Below are positions 13,201-26,813 of a stretch of 64,000 bases of DNA, piece by piece; position 1 is the stretch's first letter; every line of letters begins with the position of its first letter. The DNA is from Micropterus salmoides (taxonomy: Eukaryota; Chordata; Actinopteri; Centrarchiformes; Centrarchidae): positions 16,622,610-16,686,609 of the forward strand of contig NW_024040817.1 of assembly GCF_014851395.1 (NCBI RefSeq), read 5' to 3'. The position numbers were made by a program, and so were the translations under genes. The notes under the pieces are model-generated. The model was not told where the DNA came from. It saw only the letters and a list, made by a program, of their open reading frames with translations, and did no database searches.

Positions 13201-16200
13201 CACTTCTTCTTATTCTCTGTCTCATCTTTCTTTTTCTCTTTTTTATGCTGCCCATCCCTCCTCTTCCCTCATTCCCAGAGGCTCTGTCCTCAGAATTACC
13301 CAGATTCTTCATTAAAGAGCTCAGCCTGAAACCATCAAATTACTATGGAGAACGAGAGAATACAGAGAGGGAGGAGGAGGGCACTTCAGGGGAAACTCTG
13401 TTTATCACTGTTTCACTCGTATCGCTCTCTCCAATGCACCCTTTCCCGTACATATTCTACATTTCTCACTGTCTCCTTCTCATATTCTGAAGGTAAAGAT
13501 ACACAGAGATTCTATAGCTTCTGTGTGTCGCTCTGTCTATGTCAGCCCCATTTCTTCTGCTCCCTTTCTCTCAGGTTAAGTGTTAATGGGGTTCCATAGC
13601 TCTCTGATGTTATTACTTCATTTAGTTTTGGCAGAATGAGCCTTTAGAGCCAATTCATTCTCTCCTGTTCTCATTTAACCTTGGGGATGGCCATTACTGC
13701 ACTTCTCTCTTCTCTCCTCCTATTTTTTCTAAAACAAAAAACAGATCTTACTGTACTATTGTCTTCTCTTTATTTCCCCCACCATTTAGTTTCTTATTTT
13801 GCTCTTCGAATGTTCCCATCTTCTGTAATATCAGCAAGTTTCTTCAAAGAACTTTCTTCATATGGTCTTTTTATGATGCATGAAATAAGACAACTTCATT
13901 TCTGTCCAGCTATTTTTAAATTCACTAATTCAGCTGGATACACAGCTAGCACATACAGCTGCTAGATCATACTCTGTTATATACAGTGAGAAGCATGAGC
14001 TGGCTTTGCATCACTTCATATGCATTTGAATGCACAGTGTAATGCATAACCCATGGATACAAGAAGACTAGTGTAGTGCTGTTACGCTGCATATTTAGTT
14101 AACACTACTATGACAAACACAAAGTAAAAGTAATACAAGCTCATTGAGTAAGAAGGGAAAGTTACACTTTTGGGTAACTTGGTTTGTACTTTTACGGGCA
14201 TTGAATTCAGTAATGCCCTGTAGGCCTACAGAAATCAGACATACACACTAAAGATATGATAGAATAATTGCACTGGCTTATTTTACTTGCTGTTAGTGAT
14301 TAAACTGGGATCCTTATGCATCTTCTTGACAGGATGTGCTGCGTAGCACTTTTTCAGGGCTCAGGTTAAAAATGTTAAACATTTAGCAAAAGAGCACTAC
14401 AAATGTATTTTTCAGTACAGTAGTTGCATAGCAACAGTCATGCATAGCCTTTCACACAGGTTCTTGTTCAGACTTGGTGTCTTAAAGTGAGGCACCTTGT
14501 GGATTCAACTCAGTGAAACAGAAGTAAAGGGGGAAACACTAAGTTGCAACGGGCTCTGGCCATCAGTCTTTATCAGCCCGGCTCTTCTCACAATGGCACA
14601 AATTATACCATCTAGGCGGAAGCACATTCAAGGGGAGCAGGTGGCAAAGGGTTTACTGTAATACTGTCACAGACAATCTATTATTCCCCGGCCCTGTCTG
14701 TGCCCCCTTTACATCACTGACTGTGTCGCTGGCCAGGTGTTTCAGATATACCTACAGTAGCTGTATCTTCAAGGTATCCCTAGATCATATTATGGTATGG
14801 GTGGGGAGGATCACCTCATTGTCTCCACGACAACCAAAGGAAGTGCTTTATCAAGCAGAAATCCAATTCTGTCGCCTCATTGGCTAGAAGCCATATATAG
14901 ATGGAAAGAAGGAATGCAGCAGCCAATTAAAAAGAGAGAGACAGAGAGGGTGACACCAAGTGAGAGGGAAAGATAGAGAGAGGCAGGAGAGATGGGGTGA
15001 GAGAGAGAGAGAGAAAGAGATGGATGTTTTCATGAACACCAACCTATTAGAGGAGAGGAGAAATATGTAGAATGTGTTCAGCTTCATCTATTGCGCGCGC
15101 ACACACACACACACTACACTGAAAGAGATATCGAACGTGCACATAAACGCTAACCCACACACTATCAGTAATGAGGTTCCAATCTAAGTTGACTTCAGTG
15201 CAACATTCACATTCATGCACACAGAGACACACACACATAGACACACATGGCCACAGTGTAATGTAGTGATATTCTGGCTGTGTTTAATGCTGTGTGAACA
15301 GTGCTGATGTGGCATTAGGTTGTTCTGTAAAGGACATGTAGAAGGAGATAGATAGACCAGTCTTCACATTGAAACACACAGGTCTTCCTCTGTCTTTATG
15401 CACTACATGGCCAGACAGGTCTGCGGCCTCATTACAGAAACTTTCTGAAATCCTGAAAACAGTCTGAAATCCTATCTTATCTCAATTTAGGATAACATTT
15501 AGTATCTTTGGTATTACATGTTTCCTAACTATGTTAAGGAAAAAATTATCTTATCTTGGGATAGGAGTTAAGCTATTACAAAACTTTTCTTACTGAAGAA
15601 TTTCCTAAATTAGGATGGCATGGACCCTATCCTAAATTCAAAATAAATAATAAAATGGCATCACAAACTGCTGTGAGGTCTCTAGGGCAATTACAGTGAA
15701 GACAGGGAACATGAACACCACAATGTTATGGTTGACAAACTGCTCAATCCATGGGGGTGATGGCGCATATTTAAGATGCTTGCCTTTGGTGTGGGACCTG
15801 GGTTCAATCCCCCATTGTGACCCATCCACCATTGTGTCCCTGAGCAAGACACTTAACCCCTAGTTGCTCCAGACCATCGTGCGACCTCTGACATGTATAG
15901 CAATTGTAAGTCGCTTTGGATAAAAGCGTCAGCTAAATGAATAAATTTAAATGTAATCCATATGATGACTCTTCAAATTTCTCAGACCATATATTAATTG
16001 GTATATTTTGACTGTCAATATGATTTATTGTCTGCTGAATCCATTCAAATCTTTCTCCTGGGCCGATAATTTGGAAGAAAACTTCCCAAAAAGATGGGGT
16101 TTTCTCTTCTCCACTGGCATGACATTTTCTTATCCATTATAGCAGGAATTGCTTCAGTAAGAGGAAGATGGGATTTTTTCAATCTTTAAAACTTAAATTA

Positions 16201-17005
16201 AGGTAGTAGGACAAGTAGGACATTTTTCTGTTCAGGCCCCTGGTCTGTTCCCACGACAGAATCAAAGATGGCAAGATGCTCTCCTTTATGTAGCCAACTA
16301 ACAGCATTATTCCTAGCACTTCACATAATTTCCGTAATAGTCGCTCAGTTCTTCTCCCCCTTCATTTTATTTATTCAGTTTAAATATGAGCCAAATTACA
16401 AAAGTCAGCATCTAGAAAAGGCAGAGTTTCTCTTTTCACACTCGCAGATGAATGGCAGCTGGAGTAACTTAGTGTCTACTCACCACTGCGACTTAATATA
16501 CAAGTTCAGGAACTATTTTCAGTAGTAAAGCACTTTCTGAAGTTCTTGAGTAAATGCAGGGCTGGTGTAAAAACTACACTCACAGGAAGCGTCTTGTCTG
16601 CTGGCAGTTCATGAGAATCAGAAGATGCATTCATCTGTACAGCTTAATACCCACGCAAACCATCAATTGTGCTTTTTATAAGAGAATCTTTTCTGGTGCA
16701 CGTTTGCATTATTTACTCTAGACGTAGCAGTTGTGTTAACCCTTTAAATGCAGGATCAAGGTTTGCCTTTGGATAAAATGTGTAAAAACATTGTTTATGT
16801 ATACTGGTATATGTTATATATTGTGAGGCTTGCTGTTGGATTGAAAGCTTGCTTAAGGCTTATAGGAATATTGCGATAAGTGTGAAAATGGTGACTATGT
16901 AATCACAGAAATTGACACATTAATCTCCACAAAGCGGGGCCTGTCTGTATACGTGAGTGTTTTAGTGTGTGTGTGTGTGTATGTGTGTGTGTGAGAGAGA
17001 GAGTG

Positions 17006-17043
<38 letters not shown>

Positions 17044-20000
17044 TGACAATGTGTGCTTGAGTGCTGGTGTGTCTTTGTATGTGTGTGGGCTTGCCAGGGA
17101 GAGTTTAGCAGGTTTGTAGGTGATGCTTTAATCCGATCTGCTTCCTTACATGCCAATAAGACTGAGTCAGCATTGTGAGCTGGGCAAGTTACTGCTTCAT
17201 CTTTGTAGCCTCCTCTCACTTAACTCCTTTCCGGTGACCTTAGGTAATGGTGCTGTTGATTCTTTCCAGTTTGTTTGATTTAATCGTGGTATGGCCACAT
17301 CTGTTTCGTAATATCTTTTGTAATGTCATACAAAAGGTAAGTCTGCTTCTGCTGCCACAAGCAAAATCGAAAATTGACTTGAATAAAAATGAACCCCACG
17401 AACAAAAGCAAATCAGACGACACTGCCAACAGATAAGTAGTTAAACAGCATGTGAGGGGAAAGGCATGGTCACTGTAATGTGTGCTCAGTTTTTCATTTG
17501 TTCCCTCTTTCTTTATAGATTCAACGGTTAAGGTCACAGTGAGGATAAGCTGTTTATACTTCAACATGCGCACTAGTGGTATCATGTCCCCAGGTGTTCA
17601 GGTTGCAGATAGTGGAGGAAGAAAGGAAAAGGACTATATTCATGATGTCTAACTCAAGCAGACTACAAAAACAGATGCTCACAAATAAGAAGATAGTGAT
17701 ATGGACGTAAATGTGCTCAGAGTTAACACACCAGCGTCAGACCTGTATGCTGTTTTGGATGTTTTGAAGTCCTCCGGCAGAATATTGAATCTGGAAATCT
17801 GAAAATTCCTCACAAGGAAAGAGGAAGAAGTGAAGGATAGGCAGTGAGGTTTCAGTCTTCCCCTGAGGGTCAAGTCAGAATTTTAGTTGAAATATTCTAA
17901 CACGGTATGTTGCTAGCATCAAAGATGTGCTCATTATTACCCCCCATTCCTCTCTTTTGCCTCCTCCTCCTCTCTCCTCCCTTTTTCTATCTGCCTTCAT
18001 CTTCTTCCTTCTCTTTATCTACTCTCCTCTTTCTGTCCCTCTCATCCTTCCCCCCAACTCTCCTTTTCTCTCTCCTCCCTTCTCTGCCAAATGTGTTTCT
18101 CTCTGGTCTTAGATGAAACAGAAAGTGTTGGTTTAATAATTCCTGATCAGACTTTTGAGCTGTGTGCTGATTCTCCCAGCTTCGAGTGCAGCGCAGGGTG
18201 GTGCTTCTTGTCTCTTCCTAGTTCTTCTTGCAACGCTGAATGAAGTCGTACCACAATGTGTGATGCATTAATGCATTCTAATGATTCACCTGCGGTCATG
18301 TGTTCCAAGAGAGAAATGTGTTTTATAATATGGTCATAGGTGAAATTCTAAACATAAAAACATCTATGGAGCATTTGGTGGTTATGATTGGGGTCAGTGG
18401 AGGGCAATATAGATATATCCCTGACTCTATGCATGTGATTTCTCATAATTTTTTCATATTTTGTTGTTTCTTTTTTCACCTTTAAGTTTATTTTCAAAGA
18501 AAAGGTAATTACTTGTGTAAATGTATTACCTCAGCCCATTTAGGCCAAGTTTCTGTCGAGAAAATGGGCGAGGCTTAACTGACATTTATTTTTATTTTTA
18601 ATAGAAAGTCATAATATTAGGAGGAAAAGTGTAAGTTGGAATTTTTTTAGACAAAAGTTGTAATAATATGAGAACAAAGTCGTACTTTTTGCAAGAAAAG
18701 ATTTCTTAACAGATATCATCATGACACAGTTCTACATCTTATAAACAGATGGTTGTTAAACTGGGATCAATAAAGATTCATATACACTGTAGGGGTATCT
18801 AATGTTTGTCTGTTTTCAGAATCTGCTTCATCTTGTCAAAGCTAATAAATAAGTAGCCCTGACATTTATAAACCTAAATGTCAGGCCCAGATTGACTTTG
18901 ACTGGGTTGTGCTTGAAGTGGTTTGAAACTGACACGTATGCTTCTGGGTTTTTGTGTGTGAACTAGGTAATCCAGATCAACTTTGAAGAGTTTGACCTGG
19001 AGATAGCCTATGATACTCTGACAATAGGAGATGGAGGGGAAGTGGGAGATCCTACAACTATACTACAGGTGTAAGTATTACAGTATCATTTTACATTCTT
19101 ATTTTTTGTGAAAAGTTTTTATTTATTTATTTTTTTTCTAGCCCAAATCAAGCATTTTAGGATTGAGTGTGTCACATGTGGGCGGATTGTAAAAAACTTT
19201 AATACATTATTCATCTATGAATCAGTGGTGGGAAATCCCACACTGTATCATAATTATATAATGCATTTCACATTAAAAGAGATAGTTAGTCCTTGCTTGA
19301 AAATTATGCATATTAAGTTGTCTTCTGCTGTCATACCAGACAGATTATAGCAACAAAACACAGGGAATGTAACAACTTTCAGAAAATGGGCTCTCTTAAC
19401 TGCAGTTTTGCATTTTCTTTGTGCAACACACATTGTGTTTCCATAATGACCAGATGCCCTCATGAGCAGCAGCGCTGTTGTCAGTCAGTCAGATGCTTTA
19501 CAACACAGTTAACATGTTCCACATAAAGTCTAAATGATCAAAGTAAACTGACTTTTTCCATTTTAAGCCATCAGCTGCCAGCTAGCCTAAAACCTCCATC
19601 TTCTTTGTCGTAATTAAGTCAGATCGTAAAACAGCAGTCTGCATTATGTGTGCTCCACTTAAAAAGATGAACTTGTCTTTGAAATTTGAAAATGCTCTGC
19701 AGTGCCCAAAAGGATAACAGATGTAGAGCCTTTACAAAGTGGCTGATTTCAATTCACTTTGGAGTCGGTCAGTTTAATGCCTAAAAGAGGGCTGGCATTC
19801 TGAGAAAAAAGCCACACAAAAAAAAGGATGGTATGGATGCAATTTGCTTTTCTGAGGGAGCATTCTGCAAAACCAAAGCATTCAACTCTAACGCAGTATG
19901 CTCCAGCAATTTGTTCACACTCACAGCAGCACTTGAGAATTTGATTATGGCTATGATTGCAGGGATGAAAATTATACTTTTTATAATGGCGACTATAATT

Positions 20001-23000
20001 ACAATGATTTAATAGTGTTGTGTTTTATGCCCCAGCCTATCAGGTAGCTTTGTTCCTGACCTGATAGTCAGTATGACCCACCAGATGTGGCTTCACCTAC
20101 AGTCAGATGAGAGTGTCGGATCTATAGGATTTAAGATCAATTACAAGGGTAAGAAAAGAGCATGTGTATAAGTGTGTTTGAGAGATAAAAGAGAAAGGAT
20201 GGGAAAATGTAAATTAAGTGTATGTGTGTGAAGGGAATGAGAAAAAAATGTTTTTTTAGTAAACTTGCAAAATGTTGTGTTTGTAGGCCAAAGATTCTTC
20301 TCCATGCTTCATTCTACCCTTCAGTCTAGGAGGCCTATTTCTTTGTGTTACCATCCACTGGAACAGTGTCCCAAATGAAAAGTCTGATTTATAAGCAGCA
20401 AAACACACCCTTGTTCAATGACTATTCTATCTAGATCTATTAAGGAGAGTTAGATTGCATTTAAAAAAGGCTCCCCAGTCTTTGCTATTAAAGACAAAGC
20501 CTCCACAGGTTCCTTACACTGCGTTTATAAGCCCATAAAGTATCTTGTGCACTAAAATCCTTCTCCAGCCAAGCCAGTTGAGAGTATACACATCAAAGAC
20601 ATCTACTGGCCCAGTCGGCTGTCTTCCTGTTGGCTCCCTGCACACATGAATAGGATAAAATAATTTAATCATACGGCTTCTCTAGACTTCACGAAGGTTA
20701 TTGGACCAAACTGATCCAATTCTAAAAATAAAGAGTCATTTGTGACACTCAAAAAATGTATTCACTATTCTACAGCCACTTCTTTTTCAATGATTGTGTA
20801 TAGGAAAAAATCTTTTTGGGCTAGTGTGCTTCACGTGATGAACATGGCCACTACACCAAAATTGCTTTATAGCCCAGCTCCATTCTTGGGGGCTTGAGTA
20901 GACCAGGAGCTTATGCTATGATATGTTTGCTAATATGTAAGATATTGCTGTTTAACTTATTACTAAGTCAATTCACTGATTTTTAAATTGTCAATCAAAA
21001 ATGGCACTGACTTTTTCATTGATTGTTTTTACAGTATGGGCACATTTCTGTGGGGAGTATTATAGATGATTTTGATAGCAGATGATTCTTTTATTTGAAG
21101 ATGACATCAAAAGTAGTGATTAGGGCTGCAGCTAACGATTATTTTAGTATTCAAAGCTTCTATAGATTATTTCAACAATTTGCGTCGTTTAAGAAGTATT
21201 TTTGGTTGGCGGCGCCGTTCACACTACACAAGCTGCCGTCATATGACAGCAGTCTTGAAGTCGGTGTGGTGTTCACACTACGTGACTGATCGGTGACAGG
21301 GACATACTCACACTACAGGAGCCGACAGCGGCTATGTCACCCGACGCAGGTCTCCAAACCATGTTTAGTCAAGAAAACACACATGAAATGTGAAACGGGA
21401 GATGAATGATCCTGCACACGAAACAGCTGTTGTTTGTTATTATAAAGATAACAGTTATAAAGACTCTGGGTGAAAGAATGGATTAGCTCACGCAGGTAGC
21501 AGGGATTGTCTGTGCTACAGAGAGAGTTGCAGGTGACTCATGAGGTTACAACTCACGGCTCAAAAAGGACAACAACAAACACATGTGTTTACATTTTCAG
21601 CTGAGGACTGCGGCTTACTTTGTCTAGTCTTCAACTTAACAATCAATCATGATTTCAGTTAAATGCTAAAGTTGCTGTTACTGTTACCTTATCTGTGGTC
21701 CGCTGGCAGAACACCGGCTGCTTTTTGTTCAGGTGCTGTCGTGCTGTTGCGGAGGCGAAGTTTGGTTTTACGGTGGACGGACGGTAACATTAGAGTTGTT
21801 TTCTTTTAGCTTGAAATAATCCCATACTTTCAACACTTTCTTCTTTGCCCCTCGCTATTTTCTCTTTCTTCCTCGACTTTGCAAACAGCTCCATTATAAT
21901 CACATCGTTTTGACAGCGTAAGCGCGATGTGCGACAGTAATAAATGTCCGTGCGAAACACTGTACTATATAGTTATATGGATTAAATGAAGCATCAATGC
22001 AAAGAATTTGTTTCGATGCATTTTATTAATCGATTTTATCAATTTAATCGATGAATCGTTTCAACCCTAGTAGTGATCAACCTAGGAGCATGTCTACTTT
22101 TACATACTGTCTTCCAGATTTGGAAGACTCTTCTTGGGATGCTTTTTAGGTTAAATTTGTAAGTGATGGATTTTTTACAACGGAAAGGATACAACGTTTT
22201 CCATGTGAAAAACATTTTTTCACAAAAGCATTTTTTTTGTTTAGTCTATTGAGTCTATTTCAGGGCACTTTCAAGGTAAATTGTCTGGTTTATTTGTTAT
22301 TTAAAAAAATAAATGTTTGTTTAGAACATCTGACCTTTATCTTAATGTCAATTAAAACGGTTTTGTTCTGTTGAAATGATCTCCTACCATTCTAAAAATA
22401 TTAACCTTTCCTAAGTTCTCTATTTGATAGATGTAGTGTGAATTTGATTACAGTTCGTGAAACACAGAGAGGTGCAGAAATGAACTATGAGTGCCATCAT
22501 CTGTGGATTTAATGAGGTCACAGTGGAGGGTCTGGTAATGCAATGAGTTGCAACCAGAGCCGGTAAGGCTCTGACTACAACGTTTCACATCTACAACGTC
22601 ACACAAAGAGGAGCAAGATAACTTTGTTAGGCAGAAAGCCGTGTTAGATTCTTGTTCATCTCAACTTTATTTACATGTCTGCTCTGGTTTAGTCATTTCC
22701 GACACGCCAACTATAACTGCAGACAGGCTGCTTGCAAACTAATTTAGAATATGTCAGAAACTATAGTGTAACGGCTCATTACAACATTAGCGCTCTTCTA
22801 CTGATAAACACGGCATTAGCTTTGTGGCTACTTTAGCAATGGGCCGCATTAATGTTAGTTAGAAATATGTCTACAATCACATCTGTCAGCAGCGTAGCCT
22901 CCAACACCCAACTACCGTAACATTAAACATACTGCTGTGAGCCGGTAGGAAGCCGGGAGATGGCAGTGAAAAACGGGAGGGTTCGCAAACCATGAATGTT

Positions 23001-24709
23001 TTCAGGAGAGGAGAAGTGATTGGGGCTACATTCATTATAATTATTTAAGTCATGTAATTAACGTGACAAATGACCAACTCACCGCAAACAGCCACAGCGT
23101 GTGTCTGTGTGTTGTAAACAATCTCGGTAGACTCCGGTCAGATTGTTTTCTTTGTGTTTTTTTTCTGGTGCAGCAGTGGCGTTAACAGGGGAGCTGCAGA
23201 GCGCCCTCTGGTACGCAAACAACGCAACACTCTTGACAAGTGTGAAGGATCTGTCTCTGTTTCTTTTTTGATACTCATGTATCTGCTGTTATAAACGCCG
23301 ATGCCGATTAAATGCAATTAGCTCATATCGGCCGATAAATCGGTCAGGCTCTAATCCAAAAATCCCCTCTGTAAAAAATATTTGAGTACAATGTGTCAAC
23401 AGAAAACCATAAATTTGAACTTGATTTAATCCAGTGTTCAGATTTTAGTTTTTGAAATAGATGCAAATAAACACATATTTCAATAGATACTGCCTCATTT
23501 GCATATTTAAACATAATATTACTGAAAACCTGTAATATAAAAAAATGTTGTCTTAATGTAAGTAATCAACTAGGAACGTTTCATGGTGATATCTTATTTT
23601 TTACCCTATTCACCTGCAGTGTCTTGCCTTAAATTCTGTGGTGTACAAAAGTTATTCAAATAGAAAATAATTATATACCACAGGCCCACTTCCCTCAAAG
23701 AGAACTCTAACACTACGGTCTTCATGTTTAATTTATTTTGTAGTGTGAGATATAATCTGCTCCAAACCATGCAATAGTTTAAAACACATGATTAGATAAA
23801 GAACTTCATATGTAAAAATAGCCAGTGTGTCAAACCAACTTGAAATCAAAGGGCACCTGCTAAGAGGCTCCACAATAGCTGCACATATCCTCATTCATTT
23901 CTCCTGAGTAATTTCCCCATAGAGATCGATAAAAGAATTAATGGAGAGAACCATCATTTAAATGCATCCATGCTTATAATAATACTCCATTGTACAGAAT
24001 GATGGTCAGACATTTTATTCTTGCAGGGATTTAACTGTCTATATTCACTGTAGTAGGTATAATCTATATACTTTTGACAAATGAGAATACATTTACCTTT
24101 ATTTACATCCTAAAAGCATAATCAAATGCAAGAAAATGCTAAAGATATGTTCTCCATAATTTAGTAGCAGTGTTGTCATTACATAATTTGTCAACCAGAG
24201 AGTATGCTTACTGTCAAAACTCTAATCAAATTTAAGGATCCTTATTTTGTTTGTTTTGTGTTTGTTAGGAAGAAATGTCAATAAAAAAGGTAATACCAGC
24301 ACACTGACAGTGTTTTCTGATAGCCTTACACCCAAGTGATGTGCGTATAATTACTGTCCTTTAGCTCAGAAAATACTGTTGGCCATTGTTTGTTTTTTAA
24401 ACTCTCACATATCATGCTCAGCCTCCTCTGTACTCTATTATCCTGTAATAATCCAGAGCCATTATGTATATTTCTATTTCTATATCACAGTGACAAAAAA
24501 AAACTAGTAGAAAACATTCACCTGGGTGTCTTACTCAAACCCAAAAACCCTGACAGATTCTACCTGTACTCTGTGCAAGATAAATGTGTTTGTTTCTGAG
24601 TGCTGGCTCCATCACCCACAAGATTTACTATAAAGGTGGATGCCTGTGGTATTAGTGGGTGGCTGTGTGAGATGTATGTGTGTTTTTGAGACAGAAAAAA
24701 AAGAGAGAG

Positions 24710-24745
<36 letters not shown>

Positions 24746-24848
24746 CATGTCTGTGTATTCCTAAAGCCACATCCCATAGACCTTGGAAATGAAATATAAA
24801 CATTATCAGTAACTCTACCTTGCTACAAAGTCAACGATGCACTACACA

Positions 24849-24886
<38 letters not shown>

Positions 24887-25486
24887 GACAGGCCCTCCAT
24901 CAGTGAGCCAACGAAGCTCTACCAACAAGTCACTCACCTCTTTCACTCCTTGCGTTCCCCCTCTTCCCTTCTCTCTCTGTCCATCTCTCTATTGGTCTCA
25001 TTTTTCCTCATTAGCCATCTTTCCGTCCCCAGTTCTCTCTTTCCCCTTCTTTCTAAAGTCACAACATTGTCTCTTGCTGTCTCTAATGCACTGTTGTTTG
25101 GTTTCTCTGCTTCTCCCTTTCTCTCTCTCTCAACCCATTTCCTGTATCTGACAAGAGAAGAGACCCTCTTTTCTCGTGTTGTCAGTCCTGCATCTTTCTT
25201 TTTTACTCTTTCGCTCCTTGTCTCTCTCTATCTCTCTCTCTCCCTCTCTCTCTCTTTGTCCCCCTTTTTCATGTCACCATTCATGTATTATTAAAGCCAA
25301 GGTCACAAACTGGCAACACTTTGACTCCCCGTTGGAAGACTTACAAATCACACACACATACATAGCAGTACAGATTGCCTGTACAGCAGTCTTTCAGTCT
25401 ATCCTGAATCATGGCATGTAGATTTAAGGGAGCACTGCAACATTATTGACATCATTTACATTAAAGTTTCAGCGAGTTTCCGTCTC

Positions 25487-25529
<43 letters not shown>

Positions 25530-26728
25530 TGCACAGTCCATAAAGAGGTGCCATTGTGGCTTTAGATCATAATATATCTGTGAGTGTGTTTGTATGTGAT
25601 TGTGGAATTATACAATACCTACTGTTTGTTCGAACACTTTCAGAGCATAATATTTGCTTTGAATGTGCTTTATGGTTTGAGTTCAACAGCAATAAAACAG
25701 TGTCTCAGTGATTTATTTTCATTTTCTATGAAATGAAAAAGATAAATGCAGTGTGTTAATGCATGGATGGAGGTCGGGGTTTCTCCATAATCTATTTACA
25801 GAATTATATCTGATGTAAAATAGTTTTTTGGTTGGTTTAAAAAATAGACATCACCACAGTAAGGTTAAAACAAGTCACTCAGTAAGATTACAGTGGGAAA
25901 AAATCATTCATGCATGGTGGGGTAAAAATATGTACAGTATAATATGTGTTATATATTGTACGTGTCTCTCTTGAATACATAACCTCTTGAAACACACCGT
26001 ACTGATGCGATAAAATAAAAAAATATATATATATATTTATTAGGGTTGGGCACATTAACGCGTTATCGCATTAATTAATTAACGCAGACAATTATTTCAT
26101 CGCACGTTAACGCAGTTTTTAAAAAATTATTATTATTTTGAAAGTCTGTTGCTCACTGGCAGTGGAGGGAGGCTTCAGCAGACTACGCTGTCATCTCTTT
26201 TCTGTATTTTCCCACCCTCAATCCGTTATCACGGCAGCAGGTGAGCCACTTGCTTGTTAATGATGCAGCCTATCAAACAACTCAAACAACCCAAACCAAC
26301 ATCTACACTGTGTTCAATGCTGCTTTAACGTTACCTGGTCCGTGCTTGTAAAATATCCACTGCAACTTGTAACGTCATTTCAAGTTTTTAACCAAGTAAA
26401 GTCTGTGCGAGTGAACACATGCATATAAGACGACCACTACACCCTGCCCTGGCAGTGGCAAATAGCTTTGGTTTAATGTTTGATTTGATTACATTAATGT
26501 TTAGGGTATAGGTTATATATAGGGTATAGGTAATATTTTATTGCTTCTGTGTAAAGGGAATACTGCTGGTAAAAAGCACATTATTTGTTTAAAGTGTTTG
26601 CAAACCACATGTTATTGCACTTTTGTGTATATAGCAGTACATTTAAATTATAAGTGCGCAATACACTACTTTAGAATTCATTATTCAATTTTGCACGTAA
26701 CAAAGCGATTAATCGCAAGAAAATGCGA

Positions 26729-26813
<85 letters not shown>

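Larger units (their letters stand above)
7204..18966 (+). other. 11.8-kb intron between CUB3 parts 1 and 2
   Basis: No exon is visible. Contents: a Tc1/mariner-type element with inverted ends (7287-9382) that carries a nested hAT MITE (8683-9153); a 28-bp tandem repeat (10719-10793); an 11.2-12.0 kb stretch that looks like a decayed dispersed repeat; a possible MITE with TTTAGGATA inverted arms (15484-15638); a well preserved SINE (15753-15954); (TG)n tracts near 16963-17040; and pyrimidine-rich tracts at 13140-13270 and 17940-18110. The remainder is unique AT-rich sequence. Confidence 0.8.

Noticed and set aside
19067..19072. Alternative donor two bases earlier in CUB3 part 2 (CAG followed by GTGTAA)
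   Set aside because: It would shift the frame relative to the next exon; the GTAAGT at 19071 is stronger and restores the Val-Leu-Ser-Gly sequence.
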